A stretch of DNA of 64,000 bases from an uncultured Roseibium sp. (GTDB taxonomy: Bacteria; Pseudomonadota; Alphaproteobacteria; Rhizobiales; Stappiaceae), in assembly GCF_963669205.1 (NCBI RefSeq), contig NZ_OY769915.1:3632001-3696000 (forward strand). The letters are read 5' to 3'. Numbering within the stretch: the first letter of the stretch is position 1; each line of letters starts with the position of its first letter. The notes beneath the pieces are model-generated. The model was not told where the DNA came from. It did no database searches and worked only from the letters and a program-made list of their open reading frames with translations. Below are positions 34,713 through 43,536 of this stretch, one piece after another. A program made the translations under genes and the position numbers.

Positions 34713-35576
34713 CTACTTCTTCACAGGCGCCCTTTCGGTGCTCCACCCGGTGTAGATCCGGGATTTCTTGGCGGGTTTTTCCTGACCATAACGGTTGTTC
34801 GCTTCGCAGCTTGCTTCTGCCAGGCGCACCTGCCCCTCAAGCTCCCGGATGGCGTTGTTGACTTTCCACACCCGGTCCCTGCTCGGCGTTTCGATCTCAA
34901 GGCCCTTCAGTGCTTTTTTATAGGCGATGATGCGATACCGGAGCGCCTGCCCGACCCACTTGATCATGACCCGGTTCTCCCAGACACGCGCCTTGGCGCC
35001 GTCATAGGTTTCCTGTGTCGTCACCTTCTGATTGCGCAATACCCTGAGGCGCTCGTCATCGGCTTTCTGAACACGAATCGCGACCTCGCAGAAAGGCATT
35101 ACCAGCTCTGCATCACCGGTCGCATCGGCGGCAATCTTGTCGTAGCGCGCATCCGAGGAACGGAACTTGTCCGAGCGCAGATAGATCAGATAGAGATCCG
35201 GCGGCACCCGCCCCTCCGTTTCCGGCAAAACGCGGGTGCGCGAAAGCTCGACCATCGTTCCGCCGATCCAGTCCTTTGTCCAGGGAGGCCTGATCAGTGT
35301 CCAGCCGCGATCGCGCAGAAGTTTCTCGTCATTGGTGTAATTGAACTTGGAAACAGGGTCGCCCCGCAGGCGAGCCGCATTCTCTCCCACGGCCGGCATC
35401 AGGTCATCGTGGATGACAGACGGTCTCGCCCTGTCGAAATCTCCTGTCGGACGTGTGCATCCCGTGAGCACGGCAAGAACGGCAAGCAAGATGGGGACGA
35501 GCCGCAACAGCCGGGCGGTGACGTCATGCCGTTCGCGCCAGCCGGAAGCTACATCTGCTGCATTGCCATTGCCCAT
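34713..35576 (-). CDS. Predicted lipoprotein of unknown function
   Basis: A 287-residue protein with a long n-region, a hydrophobic stretch and lipobox LTGC ending at C40, so lipid-anchored after cleavage. The mature part has no domain I recognise; it is rich in charged residues with a predicted helical C-terminal half (roughly 150-260: VQKADDERLRVLRNQ, VNNAIRELEGQVRLAEASC). The chosen ATG 35576 is the only start in the frame that keeps the whole signal. Not obviously linked to its neighbours. Confidence 0.75.
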   Translation of the reverse strand: MGNGNAADVASGWRERHDVTARLLRLVPILLAVLAVLTGCTRPTGDFDRARPSVIHDDLMPAVGENAARLRGDPVSKFNYTNDEKLLRDRGWTLIRPPWTKDWIGGTMVELSRTRVLPETEGRVPPDLYLIYLRSDKFRSSDARYDKIAADATGDAELVMPFCEVAIRVQKADDERLRVLRNQKVTTQETYDGAKARVWENRVMIKWVGQALRYRIIAYKKALKGLEIETPSRDRVWKVNNAIRELEGQVRLAEASCEANNRYGQEKPAKKSRIYTGWSTERAPVKK

Positions 35577-35654
35577 CGGGCATGTCTCCAGACCGCTTGT
35601 CTTTGCGATTTGAGGCGTTGTTCCACCTCGACGCGGCTGGAATGGCTTGGACCG

Positions 35655-35864
35655 TCAGTCCTTGTCAGACCCAGCAGGTCCAGCTGCTCTTCCGATGGTC
35701 GCGATTCGTGCGGCAAGATCAAGGTCGTGGCGCTCGTAGCGCACACCTGGAAAGAGGATAACCTCTCCAAACGCCTCACGGCTCGCGGTTTGCCCCTCTC
35801 TGGAACGATGGCCCACACGCGCAGTGGGCCGGTGTGCGGATGAAAAATCCAGCAAAGTGCCCAT
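35655..35864 (-). CDS. Small conserved-looking protein, function unknown
   Basis: A 69-residue frame preceded by an excellent ribosome binding site (GGAGGAGACG directly before ATG 35864). The sequence contains GEVILFPGVRYERHDLD, reminiscent of small uncharacterised proteins in Hyphomicrobiales. Composition is normal for a soluble peptide, with no signal or membrane segment. Support rests mainly on the ribosome binding site and this resemblance. Confidence 0.6.
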   Translation of the reverse strand: MGTLLDFSSAHRPTARVGHRSREGQTASREAFGEVILFPGVRYERHDLDLAARIATIGRAAGPAGSDKD

Positions 35865-36056
35865 CGTCTCCTCCTTCAGTTCCGGTTTTCTCGGCGGTGT
35901 ATTACCGATCGAAAACGGTCAAACGGGCGACGCATTACTTGGTGCGGGAATCATTAGGAAGTCGTCAGGGTTAACAGCATGCTAACGCTTTTGGTGCAAT
36001 TTGACGGAAACAGCTTCAGACGGTCGAACGGTCTTTCGTATTTGTAGTCGGGTGTT

Positions 36057-37205
36057 ATGCGACAGAGCCAACGTAAAAAACTTCAGCAATCTCAATCGAA
36101 GTCTCCCCGTGACAACGGTTCTGCGCGCCCGGGAAACAGGAATATCCTGCTTCCGGCAACCGAGATATTTGTCGGCCGGCAGAAGCATGACATTGAAGAA
36201 AAACGGATTTTTCTGGAACTCGCACGCAATCTTCTGCCGGGTGCAAACATTGAAGACAGCCGTCATATTTCGACGCTGCTGGCCGGTCATCCCGAAATAC
36301 CTGATGATTTGCAGGAGATGCTGGCACGACACGGGGACCCTGCGACGGCTGCACCGGCGATGCGTTACAGCCCGCGCCTTCCTGTGGATCTTCTGATCAC
36401 GGCTGCGGAAAACGGACCCGAAATCCTGCGAACGGCAGTCGCCTCACGGCCTTCGCTTCGCGAATCGGTGATTTCGGCCCTGTGCAATCACGCCGAAGCC
36501 AGCGCGATCGGCATCCTTCTTGAGCGCGAAGACATAACCCTGAGCACGACCCACAAGGCCAAGCTCTGCCGGAGAAGCGAGATCATCGCCGCGCTCGGGC
36601 TCGAACTGGCCGGACAGGACGCTCTCAGTCCCGATGGCCTCATGGGCCAGTTCCTTTATCTGCCAGCTCCCTTGAAAAAGCAGGCGATCGCCGCCGCTGA
36701 AATGACCAGCCTCGTGAAACAGGCTCAAACACCGGGTGGAACCATGCCGCAACGTCCAGAAGTGAACCGTCTCCGCATTCAGGAGGCACTCGTCACCGAA
36801 GCGCTTCGTCAGAACAAGCGCCGCTTCGCAACCCTTCTCAGCCAGGGTCTGGGATTGTCGAAGTCCAGCTGCGAACTGCTGCTGCAACGGGATCAGGCAG
36901 AGGGACTGACGATAGCCTTGAAAGCTCTCGGCCTTCCCGAGTTTCAGACAACGACGATCCTGGTACGGATGCTGGGTGAAGACACGCCCCTTCATGATAT
37001 GCGGGGTCTGCTGCGCATGCACCGGACCTTGAGTCACGGGGCTGCGGAGGCGCTCGTCGGTCAGTGGCTGCTGCACGATCAGGGCGATCAGAAACCGTCT
37101 CTGCGTCACTCCTCGCAGTATCAGGAAGCCGCCGGCAGGAAACCGGCCCACAAGAAGACGTTCGCAAAACGCGGCGTCGATGTCAGAAAGAAATCCGCGT
37201 CCTAG
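36057..37205 (+). CDS. DUF2336 domain protein
   Basis: A 382-residue protein resembling DUF2336, an alphaproteobacterial family of helical repeat proteins without known activity. Typical segments are LELARNLLPGANIEDSRHIS, RTAVASRPSLRESVISALC and LLSQGLGLSKSSCELLLQR. The N- and C-termini are basic and low-complexity, probably disordered. No signal peptide. It stands alone; the region upstream is AT-rich and probably holds its promoter. Confidence 0.8.
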   Translation: MRQSQRKKLQQSQSKSPRDNGSARPGNRNILLPATEIFVGRQKHDIEEKRIFLELARNLLPGANIEDSRHISTLLAGHPEIPDDLQEMLARHGDPATAAPAMRYSPRLPVDLLITAAENGPEILRTAVASRPSLRESVISALCNHAEASAIGILLEREDITLSTTHKAKLCRRSEIIAALGLELAGQDALSPDGLMGQFLYLPAPLKKQAIAAAEMTSLVKQAQTPGGTMPQRPEVNRLRIQEALVTEALRQNKRRFATLLSQGLGLSKSSCELLLQRDQAEGLTIALKALGLPEFQTTTILVRMLGEDTPLHDMRGLLRMHRTLSHGAAEALVGQWLLHDQGDQKPSLRHSSQYQEAAGRKPAHKKTFAKRGVDVRKKSAS

Positions 37206-37312
37206 CCGAATCTTCCGGTTGCCTAGGTGTGGAATCCAAAAAGGTTGTTCACTCGCATTGAAATCTTGAGACTGGTTGGCGACCAAACCTAATCAGCTTC
37301 AGGATCAATGGA

Positions 37313-37594
37313 ATGAACAACCCGCACAAGAATGCCCGCACCTGTTTTTACAGTCGAGAACAAATCGTTCGACGGTATGAGGCCGGAGAGACGGCCCGTG
37401 AGATTGCAGCTGCGTTCGGGATTTCCGTACGTACGGTCTACAAGTGGCTGAAGCGGTTTCGCGAGCATGGCTCCCGCGGGCTGATCGCCCGCTCCAGCGC
37501 GCCCAGGACCTGCTCCAATGCATATATGGCCGGATGGCGGAACCTGATCGTCCGGCTGCGCCAATTCAACCAAATGAATGGATCCTGCCGCTAG
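37313..37594 (+). pseudogene. IS481-type transposase remnant (N-terminal HTH only)
   Basis: A 93-residue frame whose first 60 residues match the N-terminal helix-turn-helix of IS481-family transposases (MNNPHKNARTCFYSREQIV, GETAREIAAAFGISVRTVYKW, GLIARSSAPRT). After about residue 78 homology fades and a stop follows, whereas an intact enzyme is over 300 residues with an rve integrase core. No core domain is found downstream, where the DUF1491 gene occupies the opposite strand. It is a degenerated IS fragment, though domestication as a small DNA-binding protein is conceivable. Confidence 0.72.
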
Positions 37595-37971
37595 AACTTG
37601 AAGAAACCCGCACCGGGAGGGGGCTGACTGTCTTCATCGGCGGCCAGGGGCAGGTCAACGGCCCCGTCACGCGCCTCGATCTCGACGAGCCAGTAGTCCG
37701 GATCCATCCGGGATTCGCGCTCCAGTCGCCCGGAAACCGCCTCGGCGGCAACGCCAGACAGAATGCGCTCGAAAAGTCGCCCCTGCGGCTGCTCGCTGAA
37801 AAAGGCCTGGGGCGCGGGCCCGTAGAGATCGAATGTTCGATCAAGCCTGTCGACACTGACAAAGACCGCGCCCGCCTCTTCCGCTCCGCGTTTGGAAACA
37901 GCCGCGAAACCGCCTTCCGCGAACAGTCTGCGGACCAGCGCACTCACGAAGAACTCGGACGTGACCCTCAT
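37591..37971 (-). CDS. DUF1491 family protein
   Basis: A 126-residue protein matching DUF1491 of Hyphomicrobiales (MRVTSEFFVSALVRRLFAEGG, AVFVSVDRLDRTFDLYGPAPQ, RMDPDYWLVEIE). No known function. Last gene of an apparent operon with the peptidoglycan-binding protein and the kinase-like protein upstream. Its last codons overlap by four bases the end of the convergent transposase remnant. Confidence 0.88.
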   Translation of the reverse strand: MRVTSEFFVSALVRRLFAEGGFAAVSKRGAEEAGAVFVSVDRLDRTFDLYGPAPQAFFSEQPQGRLFERILSGVAAEAVSGRLERESRMDPDYWLVEIEARDGAVDLPLAADEDSQPPPGAGFFKF

Positions 37972-38054
37972 GGCAGGAAAGTGGTCTCCACGTTGACACT
38001 TCCGGCAAATGCCGGACCCGGTCCCGGTTTACGCCAGATCGACGATGGCTTCAA

Positions 38055-38804
38055 TTATCCGGACAGGCTGAGGCCGCTGACCATCTCGAGCCGCTCGATG
38101 GTCTCTGAACCGGGTTCGCCGGTGAGCGGCAGACCGCGGTCCAGTTCGAAGCGCCTGATGGCAGCCGTCGTGTTGGCTCCCATGACGCCATCGGCCGTGA
38201 GCGGGCCATAGCCGAGATCCGAAAGCGCCTTCTGTATTTTCTGGAGATGCGGATCGGTCTCCACCTCGGCGATTGCGGAAGGCTCGACGCTGCGCAGGGG
38301 TGCCGTGTCCGCACCCGGTTTCGGGCGCGGTACCGGGACAAACGAACTTTGCGGCGCATCGCCATGCAACAGGATGAGTGCCAGGAGAGCTTCATTTGCC
38401 TTGCCGGTTTCCGCTTGCCCTGCCCGGCGTTCAAACGCACGAATGGCCCGCTCGGTCGCCGGGCCGCTCAGCCCGTCCAGAGGTCCCTCGTAAAGGCCTA
38501 TCCTGCGCAGCGAGATCTGCAGGTCGAGCACCAGAGTCGAGATCTCCTGAACCTGCAGGTCGTTTCTGCGGCCATTCGGCTCGGGCAAGAGAACTTCTTC
38601 TGCGCGCTCTCTCGTGCTGAACAGAGGAGCCGGGTGTCGGCCCGGTTGCAGTCCGATAGCATTGGCAATGATGAGGCAGGACGTCAGCCCCATGACGACT
38701 GCGCCACCGGCGGCAACCGGATTGTCGAGCGCAATATGGCCGGCTTTTGCCATCAGGGTGTCCTGAGGCTTTGGCGGATTGTTCTGTTTTCTCGCTCTTG
38801 CCAT
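38055..38804 (-). CDS. Membrane-anchored protein with two peptidoglycan-binding domains
   Basis: A 249-residue protein with a basic N-terminus, one membrane segment (about 30-51) and two PG_binding_1-like domains: about 85-130 (LQISLRRIGLYEGPLDGLSG) and about 185-245 (IQKALSDLGYGPLTADGVMG). Between them is a Pro-rich linker. It would tether the inner membrane to the wall. The start lies eight bases after the stop of the kinase-like gene, so they are cotranscribed. Confidence 0.88.
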   Translation of the reverse strand: MARARKQNNPPKPQDTLMAKAGHIALDNPVAAGGAVVMGLTSCLIIANAIGLQPGRHPAPLFSTRERAEEVLLPEPNGRRNDLQVQEISTLVLDLQISLRRIGLYEGPLDGLSGPATERAIRAFERRAGQAETGKANEALLALILLHGDAPQSSFVPVPRPKPGADTAPLRSVEPSAIAEVETDPHLQKIQKALSDLGYGPLTADGVMGANTTAAIRRFELDRGLPLTGEPGSETIERLEMVSGLSLSG

Positions 38805-38812
38805 CGTGCCGC

Positions 38813-40552
38813 CTACGCCGTTTCAGCCCAGGACGCTGACTGCTCCGCAGCGCTTCCGGCTTGCCCCGGCCTGCCTTTCTCGGCTCTGACCGGGATGACG
38901 ACGACAACGCGCTCACCGGCTCCGAGCGAAGATCGCAAACTCAGCTCCGCGCCGGCCTCCTCAAGCAATCTCGCCGCATTTTTGAACACTGTCATGGAGT
39001 TCGCGGCAGTCCAGTTGAGACTGGATTGACGATTGCAGGCCGTAATGACCAATTCAATTTCAGCCGGTCCGGTGATCGCCTCCGCGCGGACGATCGCACC
39101 GGCCCCGGCTGTTTCCACGACTTCGGAAAGGATGAGATGCAAAGACTGCCGGAACTTCTTTTTTTCCACGAAAACGGCCGGAATATCAGCGGTTTCTGCC
39201 AGGTCGAGCGATACCTTCAGCCGATCTGCAAGCGGGCCGATGAGATTGCTGCTGTGGGTCAGGCAGTCGCCCACATCCACCTTGCAGTACTCGTCCGGCA
39301 ACCGCCCTTCCGCGGCGGGCACCAGATCCAGCAGTGCGTTCAGGGAGCGCGCGCTCCGGTCACCTGCCGATCGTATGCGCCGGACCGTTTGGTGCAGGCT
39401 TCCCTGCGACAGCGATCTGCCCTGGTTTTCAACAAGCGATGCAAGATCGACGATTTCGGAAACCTGATCGCGCGCAGAAGACCCGGCCTCCTCGATCAAG
39501 GTCCAGCAGGCACTGCCACCAACGGAAAGCGAGCCCTGATCCGGCTCGTGTTCGGCGCTCCCGCTTTCGACTTCCTGCAGCGCCAGGACGACGGATCCAC
39601 TTGCCTTCGCAGCCTCTTCCGATCGGGCGGACTGAAGACGCAGTTTGAACCTGGCATATTCCGCCTGGCCAGTTTCTCCGGGTTTGCTGGAACCGAGACG
39701 CAGGCGCACGTCCAGTTGGGCGTCCAGTCCGCTTTCCCTGACATCCGCCAGACTTGTCAGGTAGTGCGGGCGATCTGCGACGTTCATGCGCCGAAACACC
39801 CAATCCTCGCCCGAGACCGATGGCTCCAGACCGAACATCCGGCGGACCGGACCTCCGAGGACCGAGAGCCTCCCGGTCTTGTCGAGTTCGAGCAGGACCT
39901 CGCAGACGGAGTTTGAGACCCGCTCCAGCCTAGTGTCGGATTTCAGAAGCTCAGAGCTGGCACGGTGCCTGTCGAGCGAAATCCGCGATGCCAGCATTCC
40001 GGTGTAGAGGAAGGCTGCAACGGAGGCGAACACGCCTGCTTCCGGCGGCAAGGTGACATTCTGGGAAACGCTCGCCGACAACACGGTGACGGTCGCAAAC
40101 AGTGCGCAGCAGTAGAGCGACACACCTAGGGTGACCTTCCGATTGGTGGCGAACGCCGCCTCCACCGGCGGGATAAGAAGCCAGAGCAGCGCAAAAGAGC
40201 TTTCACCACCTGTCATCAGGCACACCGCGGCCACAAAGCTGGCAAAGAGACCGGATGAAAGAGCGATGGTGGTGTTCATGGCACCTGTGCGGGACAGGTA
40301 GTGCGCAATCGGCCACTGACACAGCATCCAGGCGAGCACAAGGAGCGTTGCAACGTGTGGAGGTCCGGCCAGCGCCAGATGCAACGGCAGGATGAACAGC
40401 GCGACGGTGCCGCTCAGGAGGCAGCTCATGAGCAGGGAACGATGGATCGGCGCCAAAAAACTGTCGGCTGCAGCCGCAGGATGAATCATCGCATCGACAC
40501 GCGCGGACCACAGATCCCAAAAATTGATTATGTTTTTCAGAGGGTTACGCAC
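38813..40552 (-). CDS. Membrane histidine-kinase-like protein, degenerate (pseudokinase)
   Basis: A 579-residue protein. Residues about 35-210 hold five or six membrane helices, followed by a PAS-like domain (LERVSNSVCEVLLELDKTGR) and a C-terminal region laid out like a histidine kinase DHp and ATPase domain. In the DHp position (AGSSARDQVSEIVDLASLV) the expected phospho-acceptor His is a Ser, the N-box Asn is lost in LHLILSEVVETAG, and no DxGxG box is visible. The protein probably senses and scaffolds rather than phosphorylates. It heads an operon with the peptidoglycan-binding and DUF1491 genes. Confidence 0.78.
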   Translation of the reverse strand: MRNPLKNIINFWDLWSARVDAMIHPAAAADSFLAPIHRSLLMSCLLSGTVALFILPLHLALAGPPHVATLLVLAWMLCQWPIAHYLSRTGAMNTTIALSSGLFASFVAAVCLMTGGESSFALLWLLIPPVEAAFATNRKVTLGVSLYCCALFATVTVLSASVSQNVTLPPEAGVFASVAAFLYTGMLASRISLDRHRASSELLKSDTRLERVSNSVCEVLLELDKTGRLSVLGGPVRRMFGLEPSVSGEDWVFRRMNVADRPHYLTSLADVRESGLDAQLDVRLRLGSSKPGETGQAEYARFKLRLQSARSEEAAKASGSVVLALQEVESGSAEHEPDQGSLSVGGSACWTLIEEAGSSARDQVSEIVDLASLVENQGRSLSQGSLHQTVRRIRSAGDRSARSLNALLDLVPAAEGRLPDEYCKVDVGDCLTHSSNLIGPLADRLKVSLDLAETADIPAVFVEKKKFRQSLHLILSEVVETAGAGAIVRAEAITGPAEIELVITACNRQSSLNWTAANSMTVFKNAARLLEEAGAELSLRSSLGAGERVVVVIPVRAEKGRPGQAGSAAEQSASWAETA

Positions 40553-40864
40553 TCGATACTACCACACGAATCCCACGAAAACTTGCGCTTTCGCCTTCCT
40601 GGTGGCCATTGTCGGCTGCAGCACTTAATGAACGATAAAGGATAACTGCGAACGCTGGAAAAAAAGCAAAAAAGCGACACCGATCAACGACATGGGCCCC
40701 GATCGATAAAATTTGAATCAATTTTTCAGAAAACTTGCCTTAAATGCATGTTTTATTTTACGAAAATTGCCCCCGCTCATTCAACCTGAGATTCTTCTGT
40801 CCCTGCTACCGTTCGACCATAACAAAAGCGCCGGCAAGGCATCGGCGTCTGAACTCGAACTGAC
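40553..40864. other. AT-rich divergent promoter region
   Basis: 312 bases between the divergent kinase-like gene and the DUF5330 gene. The middle is AT-rich with several A/T runs (for example 40655-40675 and 40705-40770) and should contain both promoters. I cannot place -35/-10 boxes with confidence and see no RNA gene. Confidence 0.4.
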
Positions 40865-41329
40865 ATGGGTAGCAAAATGTTGTTTCTTCTGAGGACGGCC
40901 TTCTGGCTAACCTTGGTTCTGGCGCTGATTCCGCTTGGATCGGACCAGACCAGCACACCCGACAAGACCGCAGAGGTCGATCCGGTTTCCGCGTTTCTTG
41001 CAGCGCAGGCGACGGTGTCCGACATCGGTGGTTTCTGCAATCGAAATCCACAGGCCTGCGAAGCCGGCGGCAACGCATTGACCGCGATCGGAAGCCGTGC
41101 GCGCGATGGCGCGCTGATCGTCTACCAGTATTTCGACAAGGATGACCAGGACCGGGCCATCGAGGAGAGCCTCGTGACGGGCTCCACCTCTCCTGCCACC
41201 GCCAAGGCGTCCGACGTGTCCGGCAACGGATTTTCCGCGATCATTCCTTCCAGAAATCCAGGCCCCCGAACAGGGCCTCTCACTGGGCCAATTCCGCGGC
41301 CCAAACCCCTCTCAGGTCGCGATACCTGA
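40865..41329 (+). CDS. DUF5330 domain protein
   Basis: A 154-residue protein with an N-terminal hydrophobic segment (about 6-24, FLLRTAFWLTLVLALIPLG) that is a signal or anchor, and the DUF5330 core containing FCNRNPQACEAGGNALTAIG with two cysteines. The C-terminus is Pro/Gly-rich and probably disordered. Family restricted largely to Hyphomicrobiales; no function. Start ATG 40865 or ATG 40877 (MLFLLRT). Confidence 0.82.
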   Translation: MGSKMLFLLRTAFWLTLVLALIPLGSDQTSTPDKTAEVDPVSAFLAAQATVSDIGGFCNRNPQACEAGGNALTAIGSRARDGALIVYQYFDKDDQDRAIEESLVTGSTSPATAKASDVSGNGFSAIIPSRNPGPRTGPLTGPIPRPKPLSGRDT

Positions 41330-41444
41330 GTGCATTGCTGTTGTCCGGAAGCGTCGTGTCCGGTTCAACGGCCCTTTGCGCCCCGCTTGAGCGCTGCTGC
41401 TGAATGCAGCAACGACGGCTAAACTTCAGCGGCTCGTACCGCTG

Positions 41445-41494
41445 CGCCGCAGATGGATAGCTGCCCATTCCGTCTGCGGCGTATTTTTCTTTTC
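41445..41494 (+). terminator. Rho-independent terminator, possibly of an upstream small RNA
   Basis: CGCCGCAGA (41445-41453) and TCTGCGGCG (41473-41481) form a perfect 9-bp stem, followed by TATTTTTCTTTTC. A second small hairpin AGCGG/CCGCT (41428-41443) precedes it. The distance of about 115 bases from the DUF5330 stop is long for a simple 3' UTR, leaving room for a separate short transcript. Confidence 0.7.
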
Positions 41495-41602
41495 CCGTGA
41501 ATGTTCCTTCCAGCATCCGTCACAAAGCCACTTCGTCCACTATTTGCACTTTCTGTCACGCAAGCTATATGAAGGCGCAACAGACCTGCAAAGACGAGTG
41601 CC

Positions 41603-42034
41603 ATGGCCACCGACATCGCTGAAATCCTTGAAACGTTCGATTTTCTGGACGATTGGGAAGACCGTTACAAATATCTGATCGATCTGGGCAAGGAACTGCC
41701 GCCGCTGACCGAAGCGGAGCGGAGCGATGCCAACAAGGTACGCGGCTGCGTTTCGCAGGTCTGGCTGATCACGAATGTCAGCGACGGCGCCGGCGGTGGA
41801 CCTGTGCTGACCTTCAGGGGAGACAGCGACGCCCTGATCGTTCAGGGCCTGGTCGCCATCGTCACGTCCCTGTTCGGCAACAAGACTGCACAGGAAATCC
41901 TCGACACGGACGTCGAGGGCATTTTTGCGCAGCTGGGATTGCAGGAGCACCTTACACCGCAACGCTCAAATGGCCTGAGATCCATGGTCGGGCGCATCCG
42001 GTCGGATGCCCAGAACGCGCTCGCTGCCGCATAG
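41603..42034 (+). CDS. sufE: SufE family Fe-S cluster assembly protein
   Basis: A 143-residue sulfur-acceptor protein that takes persulfide from the cysteine desulfurase SufS. The acceptor Cys is C49 in NKVRGCVSQVW, followed by VQGLVAIVTSLFGNKT and LTPQRSNGLRSM, all family hallmarks. No suf operon is adjacent; in Hyphomicrobiales sufE often stands alone next to mucR as here. Convergent with mucR across a terminator. Confidence 0.95.
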   Translation: MATDIAEILETFDFLDDWEDRYKYLIDLGKELPPLTEAERSDANKVRGCVSQVWLITNVSDGAGGGPVLTFRGDSDALIVQGLVAIVTSLFGNKTAQEILDTDVEGIFAQLGLQEHLTPQRSNGLRSMVGRIRSDAQNALAAA

Positions 42035-42035
42035 T

Positions 42036-42065
42036 AAAAAAAGAGCTGCCCGTTGAGGCAGCTCT
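42036..42065 (-). terminator. Rho-independent terminator of mucR
   Basis: Read on the minus strand, AGAGCTGCC and GGCAGCTCT (42042-42050 and 42057-42065) form a 9-bp stem with a 6-base loop followed by seven T. It lies about 40 bases after the mucR stop and immediately beyond the sufE stop. Confidence 0.88.
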
Positions 42066-42102
42066 CGAAGCATCTGGCTTGGCCAGGCGCGGATCGCGAA
42101 CG

Positions 42103-42519
42103 TTACTTGGAACGCTTGCGCTGCTGGCCGAGACCCATTTTCTTGGCCAGTTCCGAACGTGCCGCCGCGTAGTTCGGCGCAACCATCGGGTAGTCGGCAC
42201 CAAGGTCCCACTTGTCGCGGTATTCTTCCGGCGTCATGTTGTAATGGGTACGCAGATGGCGTTTCAGCGACTTGAACTTCTTGCCGTCTTCGAGGCAGAT
42301 GATGTAGTCCGGCATGACGGACTTCTTGACAGGAACAGCCGGCTTGAGCGGTTCCGGCTCCGGTTCACTGGACGCAGACGCGGTTTTCTGCAGTGCGCTG
42401 TGAACTTCATTGATCAGACTCGGCAAATCGGTCGAAGCAACCGTATTGTTGCTAACGTAAGCGGAGACGATGTCAGCCGTAAGATCAATCAGATTAGCAT
42501 CCACCGGATTATCAGTCAT
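42103..42519 (-). CDS. mucR: MucR/Ros family transcriptional regulator
   Basis: A 138-residue zinc-finger-type regulator. The N-terminal part (about 5-45) is the oligomerisation region; the DNA-binding finger has C75, D78, H88 and H92 in CLEDGKKFKSLKRHLRTHY, then TPEEYRDKWDLGADYPMVAP. MucR proteins are H-NS-like binders of AT-rich DNA controlling exopolysaccharide, motility and virulence genes. A 319-base AT-rich upstream region fits family autoregulation. The terminator at 42036-42065 closes the unit. Confidence 0.95.
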   Translation of the reverse strand: MTDNPVDANLIDLTADIVSAYVSNNTVASTDLPSLINEVHSALQKTASASSEPEPEPLKPAVPVKKSVMPDYIICLEDGKKFKSLKRHLRTHYNMTPEEYRDKWDLGADYPMVAPNYAAARSELAKKMGLGQQRKRSK

Positions 42520-42838
42520 TTTTCACCCGTTCTCTTCCAAACTCGAATTTTCCATCGGTATAGACCTGCAAGTAATTTGTTCCGAAAACGCTTAAAAAAT
42601 GACGTTACTTGCGGAAGATCTAATCTAAAGCGATTCTACTTAGCAGGTGTTGGTCACAGCCTTATATAGCCGCGCTCGATCCGGCACAACCCCGAAAATC
42701 AAATAAAAAACAAAACGTGGCAATAAAAACCAGTTTCTATAAATACCGTCTATTTCCAAAACCCCAAAGTCGACAAGTGAGCAATAGTATTCCCTTGCGA
42801 CATTCCTTTGCGTTCACAGGACACTTGTCCGCACGAAA
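42520..42838. other. AT-rich intergenic region upstream of mucR
   Basis: 319 bases between the mucR start and the end of mrpG. The sequence is notably AT-rich from about 42560 to 42770 with several A-runs, as expected for a MucR-bound promoter. An 8-base inverted repeat GACAAGTG/CACTTGTC (42772-42779, 42822-42829) has a 42-base loop and is too open to call. No RNA gene or ORF seen. Confidence 0.45.
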
Positions 42839-43183
42839 TTAATCCTTTGGACGAACAGTCTCCGCTAAGGCGTCAATCTTGGTGTCGGCACAGGGCCGAT
42901 ATCCTGCCGCATAAGCAGCTTTTGCCACCAAATGAGCCGAAATTGGGGCTGTCAGCAGGAAAAACACAACTCCCGCGATAGCGCGCGTGACAACCGAAAG
43001 GTCACCCGCTTCGACGGCAAGCGCCAGCAGCATGAGCCCTGACCCGAGCGTGCCGGCCTTGGACGCAGCATGCGTGCGCATGTACACATCCTTGAGCCTC
43101 ACCAGACCGAGAGAGGCCACAAAGGCAAAACAGGCACCGGTTATGAGCATCAGGCCGGTGATGATCTCGACGACGGCGCTCAC
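42839..43183 (-). CDS. mrpG: Mrp-type Na+/H+ antiporter subunit G
   Basis: A 114-residue membrane subunit with three hydrophobic segments and the conserved GLVRLKDVYMRTHAASKAGT signature of MnhG/PhaG. Last gene of the mrpABCDEFG operon, its start overlapping the mrpF stop by four bases. All seven subunits are required for the antiporter complex that exports Na+ (or K+) in exchange for H+. Confidence 0.93.
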   Translation of the reverse strand: MSAVVEIITGLMLITGACFAFVASLGLVRLKDVYMRTHAASKAGTLGSGLMLLALAVEAGDLSVVTRAIAGVVFFLLTAPISAHLVAKAAYAAGYRPCADTKIDALAETVRPKD

Positions 43184-43536
43184 TGCCCTGCCTCCCTGCG
43201 TTTGATGCTTTCCTCCACCTCGTCCATGATCGTCTCGTCGCCCGCCAGTCCTCTGTTGAGAATAAATCGTGCAAATGCGACGGTCGCGAGAAATCCGACG
43301 AGACCCAGCGTGATTGCAATATCGATGTAGAGGTAAATGCCCGTCGACACGCCGATGGCTGCAATGAAGCCGATTCCCACGGCAACGAGCATGTCCAGTG
43401 CCACCACCCGGTCCGGTAGTCCCGGACCCTTGACCGTCCGGTAAACGATGACGATGAAGGAGATCGTAAGGATCCCGAGCGAGATCTTGACCGCGACGTC
43501 CAGAAACTGTGATGCAAATAGCTCAAACGGGGTCAT
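43180..43536 (-). CDS. mrpF: Mrp-type Na+/H+ antiporter subunit F
   Basis: A 118-residue membrane subunit with three segments and the family motif RTVKGPGLPDRVVALDML; the later IALVGFLATVAFARF-like region is also typical. Starts four bases inside mrpE's end and overlaps mrpG by four bases, so translation is coupled. Confidence 0.93.
   Translation of the reverse strand: MTPFELFASQFLDVAVKISLGILTISFIVIVYRTVKGPGLPDRVVALDMLVAVGIGFIAAIGVSTGIYLYIDIAITLGLVGFLATVAFARFILNRGLAGDETIMDEVEESIKRREAGQ

Noticed and set aside
42772..42829. 8-bp inverted repeat GACAAGTG/CACTTGTC near the end of mrpG
   Set aside because: A 42-base loop and no T-run make a terminator unlikely; probably chance.
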